Positions 1-13,100 are shown, counted from the first letter of the stretch. The stretch: DNA of 64,000 bases from Dactylellina haptotyla (GCA_031310005.1 CM062380.1:2170001-2234000), one strand, 5' to 3'. Notes: generated by a model from the sequence alone, not told the origin. Numbers and translations are program-made.

Positions 1-1173
1 CGAGACTGTCTACCTTTGTATGCTCGTTGAGTCGCTAATATTTTCGAGATTAGCGATCGGGAGAGAATATAGGTGGATGGAGAGAACCGAATATACTAAC
101 TTCTTCGAGGATTCTTTTCAGCTCTGCGACTTTGGAATCTTTAATAATCAGATGTGATTCATCAAGATTCTATATTGCAGTCAGTAGGGATTATATCACA
201 TTAGCGGAGTGATTTCTTCGTTTTCCTGCCTCTACAATGATATCATGTGTCTTGCTATCAATGTCTAGGATAATAGCCTTGATAGATGGGTCGCTAGAAT
301 GCGTTAGTGATGGGTGCTTTCACAATTTGGATGTCGAATGGGTAAATGGTCATCGCGTACCATTCGACAAGGGTTCCTATCGCAAAATATTAGTTACCGC
401 ACGGAGTTAGCACTACGGGAGCTAGCATACCCTTAATAGCTCTAACCATACCTACGAATACTAGCTCGGAAGCTTCCTTCTCGATTTATGAGTACGCTGT
501 GCAGCTGTGATCGATGATCTCGTGATGCTACTGGTAGAGACGTGTTTTATTTGTTCGGGAGTGCGAGTTAGCAAAGTCCACGCCCTTTGAAAACTAGATG
601 GAAACCGTCTGTTGTGTTTTGGTTTGGGTTCGAGACTAGCAAACCATCACGCAAAATCCTGGCCAAAAAGAGGTAAGGCACGGTTTCCAAGGCTGCTATC
701 AGCAATCAAATCTTTTGCACACTGCCTTCTCAGCCTTTACTCTATCAATTATTGAACCCAGTATTTGCCTAAGAATCGGCCTCAATGCTACATCGGAATA
801 TGGTCATATAACGGAGACAAGGTGTGAACTTCGCAGATTACCGCACAACGCTTTTGAGCGATTCTGGTCTTCTCGGTACGCAGTTGCTCTACCAAAGAAG
901 CTGGTCTATCCTCATCTTTTAAGTAGACCTTTCCACAACCTTAACGTATCCCAAAAATATGAAGGATCATAATGATAATGATGATAATAATAATATCAAT
1001 GATAACAATGATAACAATGATAATGATAATCACAACAACAACAATAAAAAACAACAACAGTAATGCCTATAATGATATTAGTAGTAGCAAGAAAAAAAAA
1101 AGAAGGGTAATAAACCTAATATATCTTTATGTAAGTCGACAGGTCACTGAAACGACAAAATACTTATCTAATT
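1..1173. other. Intergenic, no gene seen
   Basis: No supported coding region lies here. The stretch runs up to the 3' end of the cyclophilin gene on the minus strand. Short open frames (for example around 715-1181) have no recognisable protein character, and one is made of a simple repeat. The only visible structure is the AT-rich microsatellite near 970-1060. Confidence 0.6.
970..1060. repeat. ATAATG/AACAAT-type microsatellite
   Basis: An imperfect AT-rich run built from ATAATG, ATAACA and CAACAA units, directly 3' of the cyclophilin gene. It reads as an Ile/Met/Asn-rich open frame, which is an artefact of composition. Confidence 0.75.
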
Positions 1174-2665
1174 CTATTTAAACATGTTCTTATAAGCATT
1201 TCTTTCTTTCTGGGCCCGAGCAGCTTGCTTTTCTTTCACTGCATCAAAATCGCGCTTCACAGCGCCGTCGTTAGGCGCATACTTGATAGCCTGTTCTAGA
1301 TCTTCGAGTGCAAGCTGTTCATTTTTCAGACCCAATCTCGCGGTGGCACGTCTATAGTATCCCTTGCCTTTCTCAGCGTCACTGAGATCATCAACCTCCA
1401 AAGCTCGTGTAGCGGAATCCTCAGCATCTTTGAAGGCCTTTTGTTTGTTCTGGAGCAAGGCAGAGTTCGAGTGTAGCGAGAAGCGGAGGGTGTTCATAGA
1501 TTTGATAATCTCCTTGCTGCCATCATGCTCGTTCATGGTGGTGTGGTTGGAGATGTATCGAAGGGCCTTCTGATACTTCTCGATGGCTGTCTCGACATCG
1601 CCGTTTTTGAACACCTTGTTTCCAATATCCTTTATTTCAGTTCCGATCTTGAGGGCGGTGGGTGCATCGGCATCATCTAGCCCAGCGTCTTCTGGGAAAT
1701 CCTCGTACTTGTCGCCAGTTCCATCGTCGCTCTTCTCGGTCTCACCTGAGTCACTTGGGTCGAGCTCTCCACAGTCTGAATGGTGGCATTTATTAGTAGC
1801 TTATACCCCTCATTAACGAATATTTTCGAGTAATACCTTGAATAATGACTGGCTTGAGAGGTTTGTCCTGAGGGTCCTTCTTGGTTTCCTCGATTTTACG
1901 AACGACACTCTTACCACTGATAACATGTCCGAAGACAACATGCTTACCATCTATATCTATATCAGTCACTCTGCCAATTTATACCGAGACCTATGGTAAG
2001 ACTAACCCAAGTGTGGGGTGGGAACGGTGGTGATGAAAAACTGGGATCCATTTGTTCCAGGACCAGCGTTTGCCATGGAGAGTAAGAAGGGTTTCTCGTG
2101 TTTTATCTCGAAGTTCTCGTCTTCGAATTTCTCTCCGTAGATGGATTCGCCACCAGTGCCGTTACCAGCGGTGAAGTCACCCCCTTGGCACATAAATTTT
2201 TCGATTATGCGGTGGAAGCCGGAGCCTGAACATTGAATTTAGCGCGATTCTGCATTCCCTAAATTTGAAGTTGTAGACTAACCCTTATAGTGGAGCGGCT
2301 TTCCAGACTTTCCAGTTCCTTTCTCACCGGTACATAATGCTCGGAAGTTTTCGGCGGTTTTAGGGACGACTAGCTCGCATGGTTAGTAATATTGTTATTG
2401 AGGAGGTATATCTATATATGCTAAAATCGGCAGCATACTATCAGAGTACTATATGATTTTGAGGATTGCATGGTTTAGTAGAAAGAAGAACTTGGAGGAT
2501 CTGAGATTTAGTTTACAAGCTCGAATGTGATTCTTTCAGGGCGCCTGTCTCCGATCGCAATGTCGAAGAAAACCCTTGGGCGTCCTATTTGACAATGAAT
2601 GTTAGCTGGTGTCAGCCTCGTGGTATCTCCGTGCTTAACGGCTACCTACTCGTTGTTTCGGCCAT
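1174..2665 (-). CDS. CPR6: Cyclophilin-40 type peptidyl-prolyl isomerase
   Basis: Peptidyl-prolyl cis-trans isomerase of the Cyp40/Cpr6 family, a cytosolic co-chaperone of Hsp90. The first exon is tiny (2650-2665, reading MAETT) and joins through a GTAGGT donor to a cyclophilin domain beginning [11 protein letters not shown]. The catalytic Arg lies in FHRIIEKF, followed by MCQGGDFT and [10 protein letters not shown]. The residue matching CypA Trp121 is His (TPHLG), as is usual for Cyp40 and linked to weaker cyclosporin binding. After an acidic linker, the C-terminal part (1174-1614 region) is a TPR domain that would hold the Hsp90 C-terminal EEVD peptide. Several introns interrupt the gene; one at about 1777-1833 splits the QDCGEL motif and has a CTACTAAT branch site. 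About 370 residues, normal for the family. Identification is very secure; exact intron borders are inferred. Confidence 0.93.
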
Positions 2666-3375
2666 ATTGAAAATGTTTGTGGTGTTGACTTAAGGTTGGA
2701 TACGATTTGAATACAAATCTAGCAGAAACGAGTTTCAAGGAGAGAAAAAAAGATGATGGTGATGGTTATGATGGTCCACAAGCACACAGAGAAGTGAGGA
2801 AAAACCACAAAACTTGGTGGGATAAGGATGGGAAGACCTCAATGCAAGGGGAAGGGAATTCAGGATCGGTCGTCGTGCTGAAGGAACGTTCTGGAAACAG
2901 ACACACACCGGCAGGGGAGGTCACACAAGCGACTGATGAATTGCTACCCCGCCAAAACACAACTGCTGTGGCGGGGTAGGTCGGTTTTGCCCCCCAGAAG
3001 GCTAAGAGACGGCCAAGGCAGGCGCATTGGTACCTGCATTTGCCGTGAAAGAGATCCTTGAACAGTTCGGATTGATGGGAGTGCTAGATTGAGTTTTTAC
3101 TCCGTTATATTACGTTCTATATATATCTAGATATCTATCGGCGCAAGCTGAGCGCTGTTGCGGCGGCTCAACAGGATCGAATGATGGGCCACGGCGGACA
3201 ACACCACCTCCTTCGCAGACGTTTTGATATATCTTCTCCTATCTCCGAGATTACGCAGCCTGGTTCCCACTCGGTCAACGGGGCACTTGAATTGGCCAAT
3301 TGACCGGCTACAATCCCTCTTCCCAGTGATTCGCTAAGAAATCTGAATAGATTTCGGGGTAAAAACATGGAATGT
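2666..3375. other. Intergenic between CPR6 and DTD1
   Basis: Holds the promoter of the cyclophilin gene (read to the left) and the 3' end of the deacylase gene. A purine-rich stretch at 2735-2900 lies in the cyclophilin upstream region. No gene is supported. Confidence 0.6.
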
Positions 3376-4413
3376 CAGACGATATCAGAACTCGATCCCG
3401 GCGTTTCCATTCCTTTGAGCTTTGAGCTCGAGCTTTTGATTTTGTCCTGTTTCTGAGTCTTGGGCTGCAGTTTCTTGTCCGGGGTATTCAGTTCAAGAGT
3501 GACCGGTCCATCGTTCACAAGCGCAACCTTGGGGTTGGATGATAATGTTAGCTAGCTATGTTCTCAAATCCGCCGTATACGTTACACCCACCTCCATCAT
3601 CGCTTGGAAGACACCATCTTTGACCCTTTCTGGTTGGTATCCTTGTTGGATTTTTTGGAAGAAGGTCTCATACAAAGCTTTTGCCCTCTCAGGAGCCATT
3701 GCACCATGGAAATCAGGCTACAATATGACAATTCAGACCATTAGAACGAACAACAATCTCCACACATGATCAAAACTTCGGTTGCATGCGTGCGTACCTT
3801 ACTCCCCTTCTTCGTATTTGCCAACAAAGTGAACTGCGAAACTAGCAAGACCACGGCTTTAGCAGTTGAATATAATAAATATCCAGAGCGGTAGTCGTGT
3901 ACCGCAAAGAATTTCGCCATCAATATCAACGACATTCTTCTTCCACTAAATGCGGACTTGTTATCAGCATTGCAGTCGGAATGTGATGGGGAGTTGTGTG
4001 GCGGGTTGACAGACCTTTCCACCTTGGTCGTCGTCCCAGAACTTCATTTTGAGTACTTTGCCAGCTAGATTTGTGGCATCGGATTCATCGTCGTCCGGAC
4101 CGACTGGAGGCTCCGGATATCACGATATCAGCCAAGCACCAAAAAAAGGAGAAAAAAGAAGAAAAAAAGCCGATGTTATCAAAGGTATACGCATGGAACG
4201 ATAAACAGTGATTCACACTGTCTACCGAGACCTCATACCAGCTGCGAAAACTAGGAGACCCTTTGATATGGATGATATCAGCTCCGACTCCACTGTGACA
4301 GATGCCGATAGCACTCTTTGAACGATGGCTTTATGAGAGAAAACGCAACGAACGAGAGGTTATGGATTAGTGGAGTCGAAACAGGTATATATCAGAGGGT
4401 GAATACCTTTCAT
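3376..4413 (-). CDS. DTD1: D-aminoacyl-tRNA deacylase
   Basis: Removes D-amino acids (and mischarged Gly) from tRNA, a cytosolic translation-proofreading step. The start MK lies in a 7-base first exon (ATGAAAG) joined to a frame reading AIVQRVLSASVTV, the classic DTD N-terminus. Later exons give KVLKMKFWDDDQGG, NVVDIDGEILC, then SQFTLLANTKKG (the SQFTL active-site motif) and ALVNDGPVTLEL, which holds the Gly-cisPro GPVT motif. Five or six short introns are needed; one ends at CTTGCTAG just before the SQF motif. The protein continues about 40 residues past the usual end as a Lys/Ser-rich tail ending SSSDIV, so it is longer than bacterial DTD. The divergent neighbour at 5555 shares the upstream region. 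Confidence 0.92.
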
Positions 4414-5554
4414 ATTGATCGAACCAACCACGACACTGGGGCAAGATCACGGACTAGTTAATTGTTGGTTGCTGGGTTCTCTTGTCGTTCTCGATACGCG
4501 CCTGGGTTAGGCTGGTTTTTTTTTTTTTTTCCTATTTATTTTAATTTTAGTTGTTTTTCCCTTTCCCTTTCAATTCCGTGGGCGGCCGGATTGGGTACTC
4601 GGTTTGACCCTCGAGGTTGCAACAATAAGGCTAATTTCGGCCTCCCAGCTGCGTATGTTAAGCCGGTTCGCTAGCTCCAACTAGCTGAGCTGCACGAGGC
4701 TGACTTTGGTGCGACCGACTGGCTGGCTGGACCGTGGAGGTACTGGATCGAGGATCGGTGGAAGGACCGAAGGAAAGGGAGTTCCGACGGGGCTTTGCTC
4801 GCGGTAATGATGGTGATAGTAGGAAATGGTAAACAATCAGAACGAAACGAAGGCTCCGGCGTGTGAAGAGGAGAGGTACGGCCGTGAAAGCGAAGATTAC
4901 ATACACGATAGCGATTCGAGATGACACGAGCCCGGTTTCAGGCTTCAGCAGGACAGGCCTCCGATCGCCCACCAGTCGGCCGGCCATTGGCGTGAGACGT
5001 ACAATGTAGTTACTTCGTTATACATACAGCAAGTACCCAGCGCAGTTGAGTCCGTACATATGATCCGTGCCCGCCAACAGTGAACTGAAGCACCGCCAAC
5101 AGCAACAGCAATATCGCCCCTCCTCCGCACTCACATTCACGTATCCTGCTCCCCCACAATTCCCCGAAGCAACAATAAATACCTGGCGGACTGGCGTGAT
5201 CCTAAGAATAACCTGCGTAGACACCGCCGGACGAGGAAGGCTGTTGCAAGCGTTGGCTGCGTGTGTGTGTTTGTGACGCCAACACTTTTAGCCCGCTCCG
5301 CCAACACTTGTCACGAATCCAGCGAGCCTTTCCCATTCGCCCCGAGCTCACAAATCTTGAACCACAACAACATCCAGCACAAACCCTCCATTTCCATCCC
5401 TTGGAATCCTCCTCCAATCCACCCCTGTACACGGACAACCGTACAGACATACAGACACCCCGAATACCCTCGCCGTCCTCCCCTAGAAGTGCTCAGCGGC
5501 CTTGATCTCTCCCCCCCTCCTCCCCCCCATCATCGATAGAAACCTCCGGCAATC
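4414..5554. promoter_or_regulatory. Divergent promoter region DTD1 / NOT3
   Basis: 1.1 kb between two divergent start codons. It contains a T-run at 4509-4522 on the deacylase side, and a C/A-rich, pyrimidine-biased stretch at 5330-5550 immediately before the NOT3 start, which is probably its 5' untranslated leader. Open frames in several phases here look like composition effects. No specific binding site is claimed. Confidence 0.5.
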
Positions 5555-7734
5555 ATGGCGCAGCGGAAGTTACAGCAGGAAGTAGACCGTTGTTTTAAAC
5601 GGGTAGCGGAAGGCATAACGGCGTTCGAGGGAACCTACGACAAACTACAGCAGACAGGGAATCCGTCACAGAAGGAAAAGCTGGAAGATGTCCTCAAGCG
5701 TGAAATCAAGAAGCTACAGCGGCATCGGGACCAGATCAAGTCATGGGCCGCGAGCAATGAGATCAAGGATAAGAAGCCACTGCTGGAACAGCGGAAGCTG
5801 ATAGAGACGGTTAGTTTCGGAGGATCGATGAGCAAACCCCGAGCCCGCTTTCCCTATATTTTGCTCGTTCAAGTCCTATTTTCCACCCTGTCGCGGCGGG
5901 GTAGTCGCATGGCCGGTGCTCTGTGCTGACCCTTTGATGTTGTGTGTTTGTGTCCCTCTAGCAAATGGAGAAATTCAAGGCCGTCGAGAAAGAGATGAAG
6001 ACCAAGGCTTATAGCAAAGAAGGACTATCGGCGGCGGCGAAACTAGACCCGAAAGAAAAGGAAAAAGTCGAAATATCTGGCTTCCTATCGACCATGGTGG
6101 AAGAACTGGAACGCCAGATCGAAACCTTCGAAGCCGAGATGGAGACAATACAGTTGACCCTGAAAAAAGGCCGGAAGGACCACGCGAAGGCGGAAAGGCT
6201 GTCGAGCGTCGAGCGAGCGGTGGAGCGACATAAGTGGCACCAAGGCAAACTTGAACTGATATTACGGTTAGTGGAGAACGGCGGCCTGGAAGTGGAACAG
6301 ATATCGGACATCAAGGACGACATCAAATACTACGTGGAATGTAATGGAGACCAGGACTTTACCGAAGACGAATCCCTTTACGACAACCTGAATCTGGACG
6401 AGGAAGAAGACCTGTATAATGTTGGTCTCGACAACGACAGATTATCGTCGCAGGATAACCAGTCGTTATACGACGAACCTCCGGAAAAGAAGAGCGAGAG
6501 CCACTCGAACGCTACACGCCGACCCTCCACGCAGCTGAAATCGCCTCTGCCAACAATTGCCACTATGCATACCGCTTCTTCCAATATGAACGGAACCGCG
6601 ATGAAGCCCGCGCCGCCACCAGCTCGTCCCGCTGGCGAACCCTTAAAGTACGCATCTGCGGCTGCTGCGGCGGCCGCTGCTGATAAGAACGTGGGAATCG
6701 CACCGTTACCGCCCCCGCCGAGCCAAACTACGAATACTGCAGCCTCGACGCCTCCTGTGACCTCTGCCGTACTCGCGACCGTGACGTCCGCGAAAGCCAA
6801 ACCGTCGCCCAAACCGTCGAAGGCTATTGCGGCTGACGCAATACCGGAGAGTGCATCGACGCCTCCGGATTCGGTTTCGGCATCTGTTCCGCCGACACCA
6901 CAGCTGGAAAAAGCAAGCGCTGCCACCCAGAGTTCGGCCGCACAGACGCCGTCAAGTACCCATGCCGCTCCGGTCTCGGTATCGAGTATGCAGAGAGAGT
7001 CTTCCTCACAATCATCCGCCCAGCAGTCGGTATCGCAGGCCGCCCAGCAAGACGAGAGCGCACCGTCAGAAAAGGACGGAAAGACGACAGAGTCAGAAGC
7101 GGCGGATGACGACAACCCCCACTCTCTATTCTCGACATCCTATGAAACTCGTCCGTCCAAACCTTCACAGAAGGGGCCTTCGAGAGCTGCATCTCCCAGG
7201 TCGACGAATGGCGTGGATCCTAAGTTCAAGTTACCTCCTGGACTTCAGGATCTGATAGCCTCGTTCGAAGCTGTGAAAGCGAGGAAACACGACCCGACGA
7301 GTCCTCACTCTCTCCGACTTTTGGCCGCATCGGCTGCGACACATCCTGTCGCGCAAGACGCGGAAAGACCCAAGCGTTACAAACCCCAGACACCCTACAA
7401 GACGCCCGCACACTATCCGCAGGAGCCGCTCGGACTTTTGGAGGAGCCGAGTTTCTTCGGAAAGGTAGATACGGACACGCTCTTTTACATTTTCTACTAC
7501 CGACAAGGAACGTACCAGCAATACCTCGCGGCACAGCGACTGAAGCAGCTTAGTTGGCGGTTTCACAAGCAGTACCAGACATGGTTCCAGCGACACGAGG
7601 AACCAAAAGTCATCAACGAGGAGTACGAGCAAGGAACATATCGCTTTTTCGACTACGAGAGCACTTGGATGAACAGGCGCAAGTCCGAGTTCAAGTTTGC
7701 GTACAAGTTTCTGGAGGACGACCTGTCGACTTAG
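5555..7734 (+). CDS. NOT3: CCR4-NOT complex subunit NOT3/NOT5
   Basis: Subunit of the CCR4-NOT deadenylase complex, which shortens mRNA poly(A) tails and affects transcription and translation. One intron (5810-5961) splits the gene; the joined protein is about 675 residues. Residues 1-230 form the Not3/5 N-terminal coiled coil, beginning [17 protein letters not shown]. The middle (roughly 270-480) is a low-complexity Ala/Ser/Pro/Thr linker with an eight-Ala run. The C-terminus is the NOT box: [34 protein letters not shown] and a terminal [12 protein letters not shown]. This end docks on NOT1 with NOT2. Fungal genomes usually carry one or two such genes, and this is the fuller NOT3/NOT5 type. 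Identification is secure. Confidence 0.95.
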
Positions 7735-8693
7735 ATATAAGTTCACCATATATCTTTTTTCTTAATTTTATTTTATAAGAAGAACTGTATCTCGATGCCA
7801 TATTTGAAGACGGTATTCGGGGTTACGGTCTTCCTGGGGGGTACATATTTGCAAATTCGACTGGATCATGTACATCGCTTGAAGAAACCAAAAAACCAAA
7901 AAAAAAGAAACAGAACACTTTTTTAAACGGAGACACCCCAAAAAAAAAAAGACATCCACATCCACACACACACACACACCTGTTCACACTCTACTCCCAT
8001 TCCTGCGTGTACGCACTTTCGTACTCATCGTTTAGTTTTTTTTTTATATTTATGTTACTGATATTGTCGTCCTTGCTCGTCCAGGTTTAAGCAACCCTCG
8101 CCTCCTGCTTTGTTTTCAGGGTCGGTGTTTTTCTGCTTTGTTTTTGCTTCTGTCTATCGTGCTATCTTGTGCTACTAGTTGTTTTTCCCTTTTTGTTTCC
8201 CGGGGAGGTGTGCTGCGACACTACTATTTCGTGATCATATTGCCTTGGAATATTTCTCTTCTACTTGTTCACTTGACTTGCTTTTCTTCCGTCGAGTTTG
8301 GACAAAATGTGCGGTTTAATCTGGGACCTGTTTATTATTTCTTTTCAAACTGGGAAGCACAGCCAACCGGGCTGTCAAACCGAATGCAAAACCACCGAAC
8401 GAGATGCCCGGATAGAGGCATTCTCGCAGTCTCCGCTGAAACGGATAGCACGGTTCGATAGAAAATGTGTGAATGCAGTAGATTGTAATTTATGCCATCG
8501 AACAGGCAAGTAGCTTACCTGGGGAGCGAGGTTGCGCGGGTGAGGTGCCGTGCGTGGGGTAGGCGAGCGAGGGGGGGCCAATCGGGGCATTTGGGCGGCG
8601 GGAAGTGATGAGTTGGCAGCGAGGTTGGGAGCTGAGCCTTGTGACCTGCTCCATTGGCCGCCCGGAGCACTTGTCGAGGAGTGCCACCCACCA

Positions 8694-8725
<32 letters not shown>
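8694..8725. repeat. (CTGG)8 tetranucleotide repeat
   Basis: Eight perfect CTGG units in the GC-rich region upstream of the 10168 gene. The repeat is flanked by further GAGCTGGTGCGAACTGG-type near repeats. It makes spurious GWLA/QPAS repeats in the open frames that cross it. Confidence 0.9.
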
Positions 8726-9379
8726 GGCGAGCTGGTGCGAACTGGTGCGAACTGGGGTGGGGTGGGTCTGCTCGGTTGCTGCGCATTGGCCTGGCAACGA
8801 GCGGGCGGGCGAGAGCCTCAAACAGACGAGAGGTCGAAACGTCAACTCGCCTCTGCTTCCTCGCGGCGACGGGCATCTCCATCGTTCGCAGATACGCTTC
8901 CTTCTTTTACACGACGAGTGAGAACGAGAACGAGAATCGGAACATCGTCAACAGATTCCTCGATTGGGCCGCCTGCAGGAACCGTCGCTGCGTCGTCCTG
9001 CGTCGTCCTGCCTGTCCCTGGCGCTTGTCCGCATTCTGCCTCCCCGTCCGGCTCTTCTTATCGCACCGCATCCTGTTGTTGTCCTCCCTTTCGCATCTCT
9101 TTTATTTCTTCACGGCCTCTTCCCTCTTCCCTCCCCCTTCGACGGTGATGGACACAGTTCTCTAGCCAGCTGGGAACAGAGGCCTCTCTGCTTTGGCCGC
9201 CGCTGGTAGTCGTACCCAAAGCCCCCGCCGCTTCACCGCTTCACCACCGCTTCACTCTTCACTCTGCCCTGCCGCCGCCCCGAGTGCAAACAAGCAGTCG
9301 CCCTCGCCAGCTAAAACTCCAGCTTATTTGCGACGTTGGAATCGCTCGCTCCGACCCGTCCGCCCATCCAATCCGCCCG

Positions 9380-9485
9380 TCCCTCTTCCTCCTCCTCTTC
9401 ATCCTCATTCTCGCTCTCGTTCCCATTCTTCTTCTCCTCCTCCTTCTTCTTTTCTTCTTCACTTCCGTATTTGCCCCCCCCCCCC
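9380..9485. repeat. CT-rich tract ending in a 12-C run
   Basis: A nearly pure pyrimidine tract on the plus strand (CTT/CTC/TCC units) ending in twelve C. It lies about 700 bases before the ATG at 10168. Pyrimidine tracts are common near fungal transcription starts; the assignment to this gene is inference. Confidence 0.6.
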
Positions 9486-10167
9486 ATCTATCCCGCTCCG
9501 AGGAATTCACATCGTAGCGGGGTTCTTTCCTCCTCTCCCTCACATCTTGCCATATTCCCACTCCTCCCCGGCGCAATATGCAAAATATAAAACTTAATTT
9601 ATTTAAAATCATCAAGTAAATGAAATAAACCCAAAAGAACCACCCTCCCCGGCCAAGACCAAAATTCGATCTTTCGTTAATCGGCACCCGATAACGTTCT
9701 CGAACTAACACCCTTCCCGCCTCCGCCAAACCCGCAGCGCAGCGCAAGCGCGGAGCCTTTCCCAGCAAGCAGCACGCAAGGAGGTCAACCTGCACCCGCA
9801 CCCGCATTACCCTATCCCATCGTAGTCGCCTGTCGATAACCCTTCTCCTCCCCTGTCTCCCGAAAACAGCACACTCCCGTAGACCTTTAACTTTCTTTCT
9901 GGCGGCGTATTCGCACTTCGCCGTATCAGCCTAGGATCCGACTCGGGGCTCTCCCCCCCTTCGATCAGGTGCGGTGGCGACGACGACCCGGGTAAGCAAT
10001 CAGCGGTGGCGGCGTAAACTGCAACGCACCTCTGTTTCGATACTCCGGCGCCAGCAACGCTGCGCCTCTTCCACATCAATCCTTCGCATATATCAATTCA
10101 CTCTTTCTCCCTGCTGCTGCCGCTGCACGCTGAAGAGAATATCTCGACAACGTTCGTTTCCGCAATC

Positions 10168-13100
10168 ATGGGCCTCGAAAAGCCCGACCCCTCCGTGGTT
10201 AGCACGAGTAGTGTCGGCGGCGACAAATCCATGCTATCGCTGCAAACCAAGTCGTCCTACTCGATTCCCGAGGATGGCCGAGCCATCACCATCGAAACGA
10301 ACAAGAAATCCCACCAGAAACAGCCCAGCGGCGACACGGCAAGTGCTGTCTCACAGAACTCCCAGACGAGCTTGTTGATCGAATACTTTGAGGGCGCCAG
10401 AGGACAAGGGAGCTCGCCATCACACCGACCCAGTGTCCGTGTCAAAGTGACACCTTCCGGGCGAAGATCGCACCAGCCATCCGCAAGAGCCATCGAGGTA
10501 GGACCTGACGGACGTCCTATCAACAAGCGACAGCCTTCCTACACACAACGTATTTCGTTATCTTCTCCGAGACATGACGATCGCCTGTTAGCCGGTAGAG
10601 AAGCGAGGCGGAAACGGCGGTCTGAGGTCAGCGACTTCCCTTCTTTGGTTCGCGGCGAAGATGAAGGCACCTCAGAGGTATCCGAACAGTCGCAATCGAT
10701 CGTAAATCCACCGATGAAAGTTGAAGTCATCAGAGAAGGTCCCGGCTCTCCTCTCGCCTCCCCCAAATACTATCGAACCAATTCCGGGGGGGTCAGGGGC
10801 AGGGGAACTCGGAGGACAGCTCGTGATGACGACGGTGATTCCTCACTGCACCCGCTTTCTCAACAGCGCAGTCGGAGTCTTAGCAACGAACGGGAGGCGA
10901 TACTCGGCGAAGGTAGCAAGCCTGTTCGGAAACGAAGCCAGAGTATGAGTCGTGAGATGACAAGAGAAGAGAGAAAGGAGCAGCGAAGGCTGGAGAAGAA
11001 AATGGCAGAGCTAAACGGGGAGCCTTCAACACGGAAGAACAGACGTGGAAGAAGTCCTTCCCGTGAGGGAGCCAAGAGAAAAGCCTCAGGCTCTCGAAAC
11101 ATTTCTAATGCTTCGGATCTGGCGCAAAACCCTTTGCTTCTAGAAGCCGTGGAAGATGCAATCAAACGACTGATTCTCCCTCAATTCGAAGCCCTAAAGG
11201 TCAGCAACCAGACTGGGAATACCACCGCAATTGACCAGGCGGCATCCGCTGCCATTGCGGCCGAAGCTGCGCGCGCCTTTACCGAGAGGAAAAGCCAGAG
11301 CGATTTCACAACAGCCATGGAACAAGAAACACCAATGCTCGTCCTGCAACCTGATGCGGACAGAGGAACGAGTCATGGGCTGGTGCTCTCACAGTCTGAT
11401 AACTCTGCTCTCCTGAGAAGCGAGTCCGTTCGGTCTAGAGGTCCAGGCTTTGGTCCAGGCCCGGCACCGGGCTCTGACCTTGCTCTCGACGCACCTCCCG
11501 TCGAACCTTTAGATGCTCTGTTCCCTAAGCAAGCTTCGTATCATGAACGCATCAGAATGCCGTCGATTCCAAGCATGACGTCTTCTAATAGAAGCGACCA
11601 CGATCACGCTTATGATGAGCAGGAAGGTGCACCTTACCCTGCCACTGCTGCGGAGAGTGGAATGCCGCAGACTGGCAACACGCCCCCTCCAATGTCTGTC
11701 GCTGAAGCTGTTGCTCCATTAAATATCTCTCGCAAGGGAACACCCGCTGGTAAAGACGCCCCTACCCCGCAACGAAGCTTTGCTAGCTTGCGTCGGCATT
11801 TCGATGCGCAAGGCCTCATCCAAGTTGCGCCTCTTTCGCCGCGCAAGCACACAGTTGCAAAGTCTGACATATCTATCGCGTCAGCGTCCACTGCCCCGAG
11901 CTGGCATCCTAATAAGTCTAGCCGCCTAACTCAAGAGACGGTGGAAGCTCGCGATAAAGGGATCCAATCCCGCTCCGACCTACAGACGGTTGATGAGCCT
12001 AGGAATGACGCTATGAACTGGTGGTTTGAAGGAAACAAAAATACCCCAACCCGGCCAGATACAGAAGTTGGCCAATCTGAAGTTGGTCTGTCTGTCGTGG
12101 ACCAATCGGCTGTGGACCAGTCATTGGTTGACCAATCTGTCGTGGATCATTCCATCGCAGACTATGACCATCAGCACTACAACCATGAGTATGGGCTAGA
12201 CAGTGACGTGGGCCTCACGGTACCCACCGCTCGTGCTCTCAGTGCTCTCTCAGTTCCGAGTAGCCGCGGTGGCAGCTCTTCGGTTACCGAAGTCCACAAA
12301 ATCTCCCTAGATCCACCAGACACTGCAAGCCAGTTAGACGAGGATTTCGAAGCTAGGTCGGAAAATCGTGATTCGGTACCCGGGAGCTTCGAGGCTCGTC
12401 ATATAGAGCGGATTGCCGCTGGACAAAATGTAAGAGATGTCGGAGCCTACGCCTCAATGCGATCTACTCCTGTTGACCTGCCTTCTCAGCGTGCCTCGGT
12501 TTACGATAACCTCTCTTCTGTGCATGATCTTGATCACTCTGTACATGGCCAGTACTCGCAAGCATCGTTACGTCCCCAAGACCGAGCCATGAGCCCTGCA
12601 TCGTCCGTCCATTCGGAAGCCCCACGGATGAGCTTCAGTGCGGCCCCAATCTATGGCTACGAAGAACCGGCTATTGGACACTACAGATCCCATTCCGCCC
12701 TAGGACGCTCAGAAGTCGGAGATGAAGATGATGTCGTCACTAATCCATATGGGGCTGACCGAACTTCCCGAGAAGTCACAATGGACGATGCCATCACCAA
12801 CCCTTATACGGATAACCGTTTTTCTCGGGATATGTCGGCTTTGTCTGGCTTGGATGAAGGTATGGATGACATGACCACGAATCCCTACGGCGCGGATCGT
12901 ACCTCCCGAGAAATAGCCATGGAAGGAGGTGATCAACACTGGGGATATACGGAAGATGAACATGAATATGGTGGCCAAAACGCAAACTTTGGGCTTCGAG
13001 CCTTGCAAGCTGGGCAGTCTGGAAGGGATTTTACTGGGGATCAGGAATCCATGATTGATAGAGAGGCCATGCTTACCCCGCTTCCTATTCTGGAGGAAGG

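Larger units (their letters stand above)
7735..10167. other. 2.4-kb intergenic: 3' UTR then long GC- and pyrimidine-rich leader
   Basis: The first 500 bases are T/A-rich, with homopolymers and a CA run (about 7961-7979), and suit the NOT3 3' UTR. From about 8520 to 9600 the sequence is GC-rich, with the CTGG repeat, a 12-C tract at 9474-9485 and a long CT-rich tract at 9380-9470. These are typical of a strong fungal promoter or leader and probably serve the large gene starting at 10168. Overlapping open frames in four or more phases show no protein family character. Confidence 0.55.

Noticed and set aside
6378-7115. 245-codon frame opposite NOT3
   Set aside because: Shadow of the Ala/Ser-rich linker of the real gene on the other strand.
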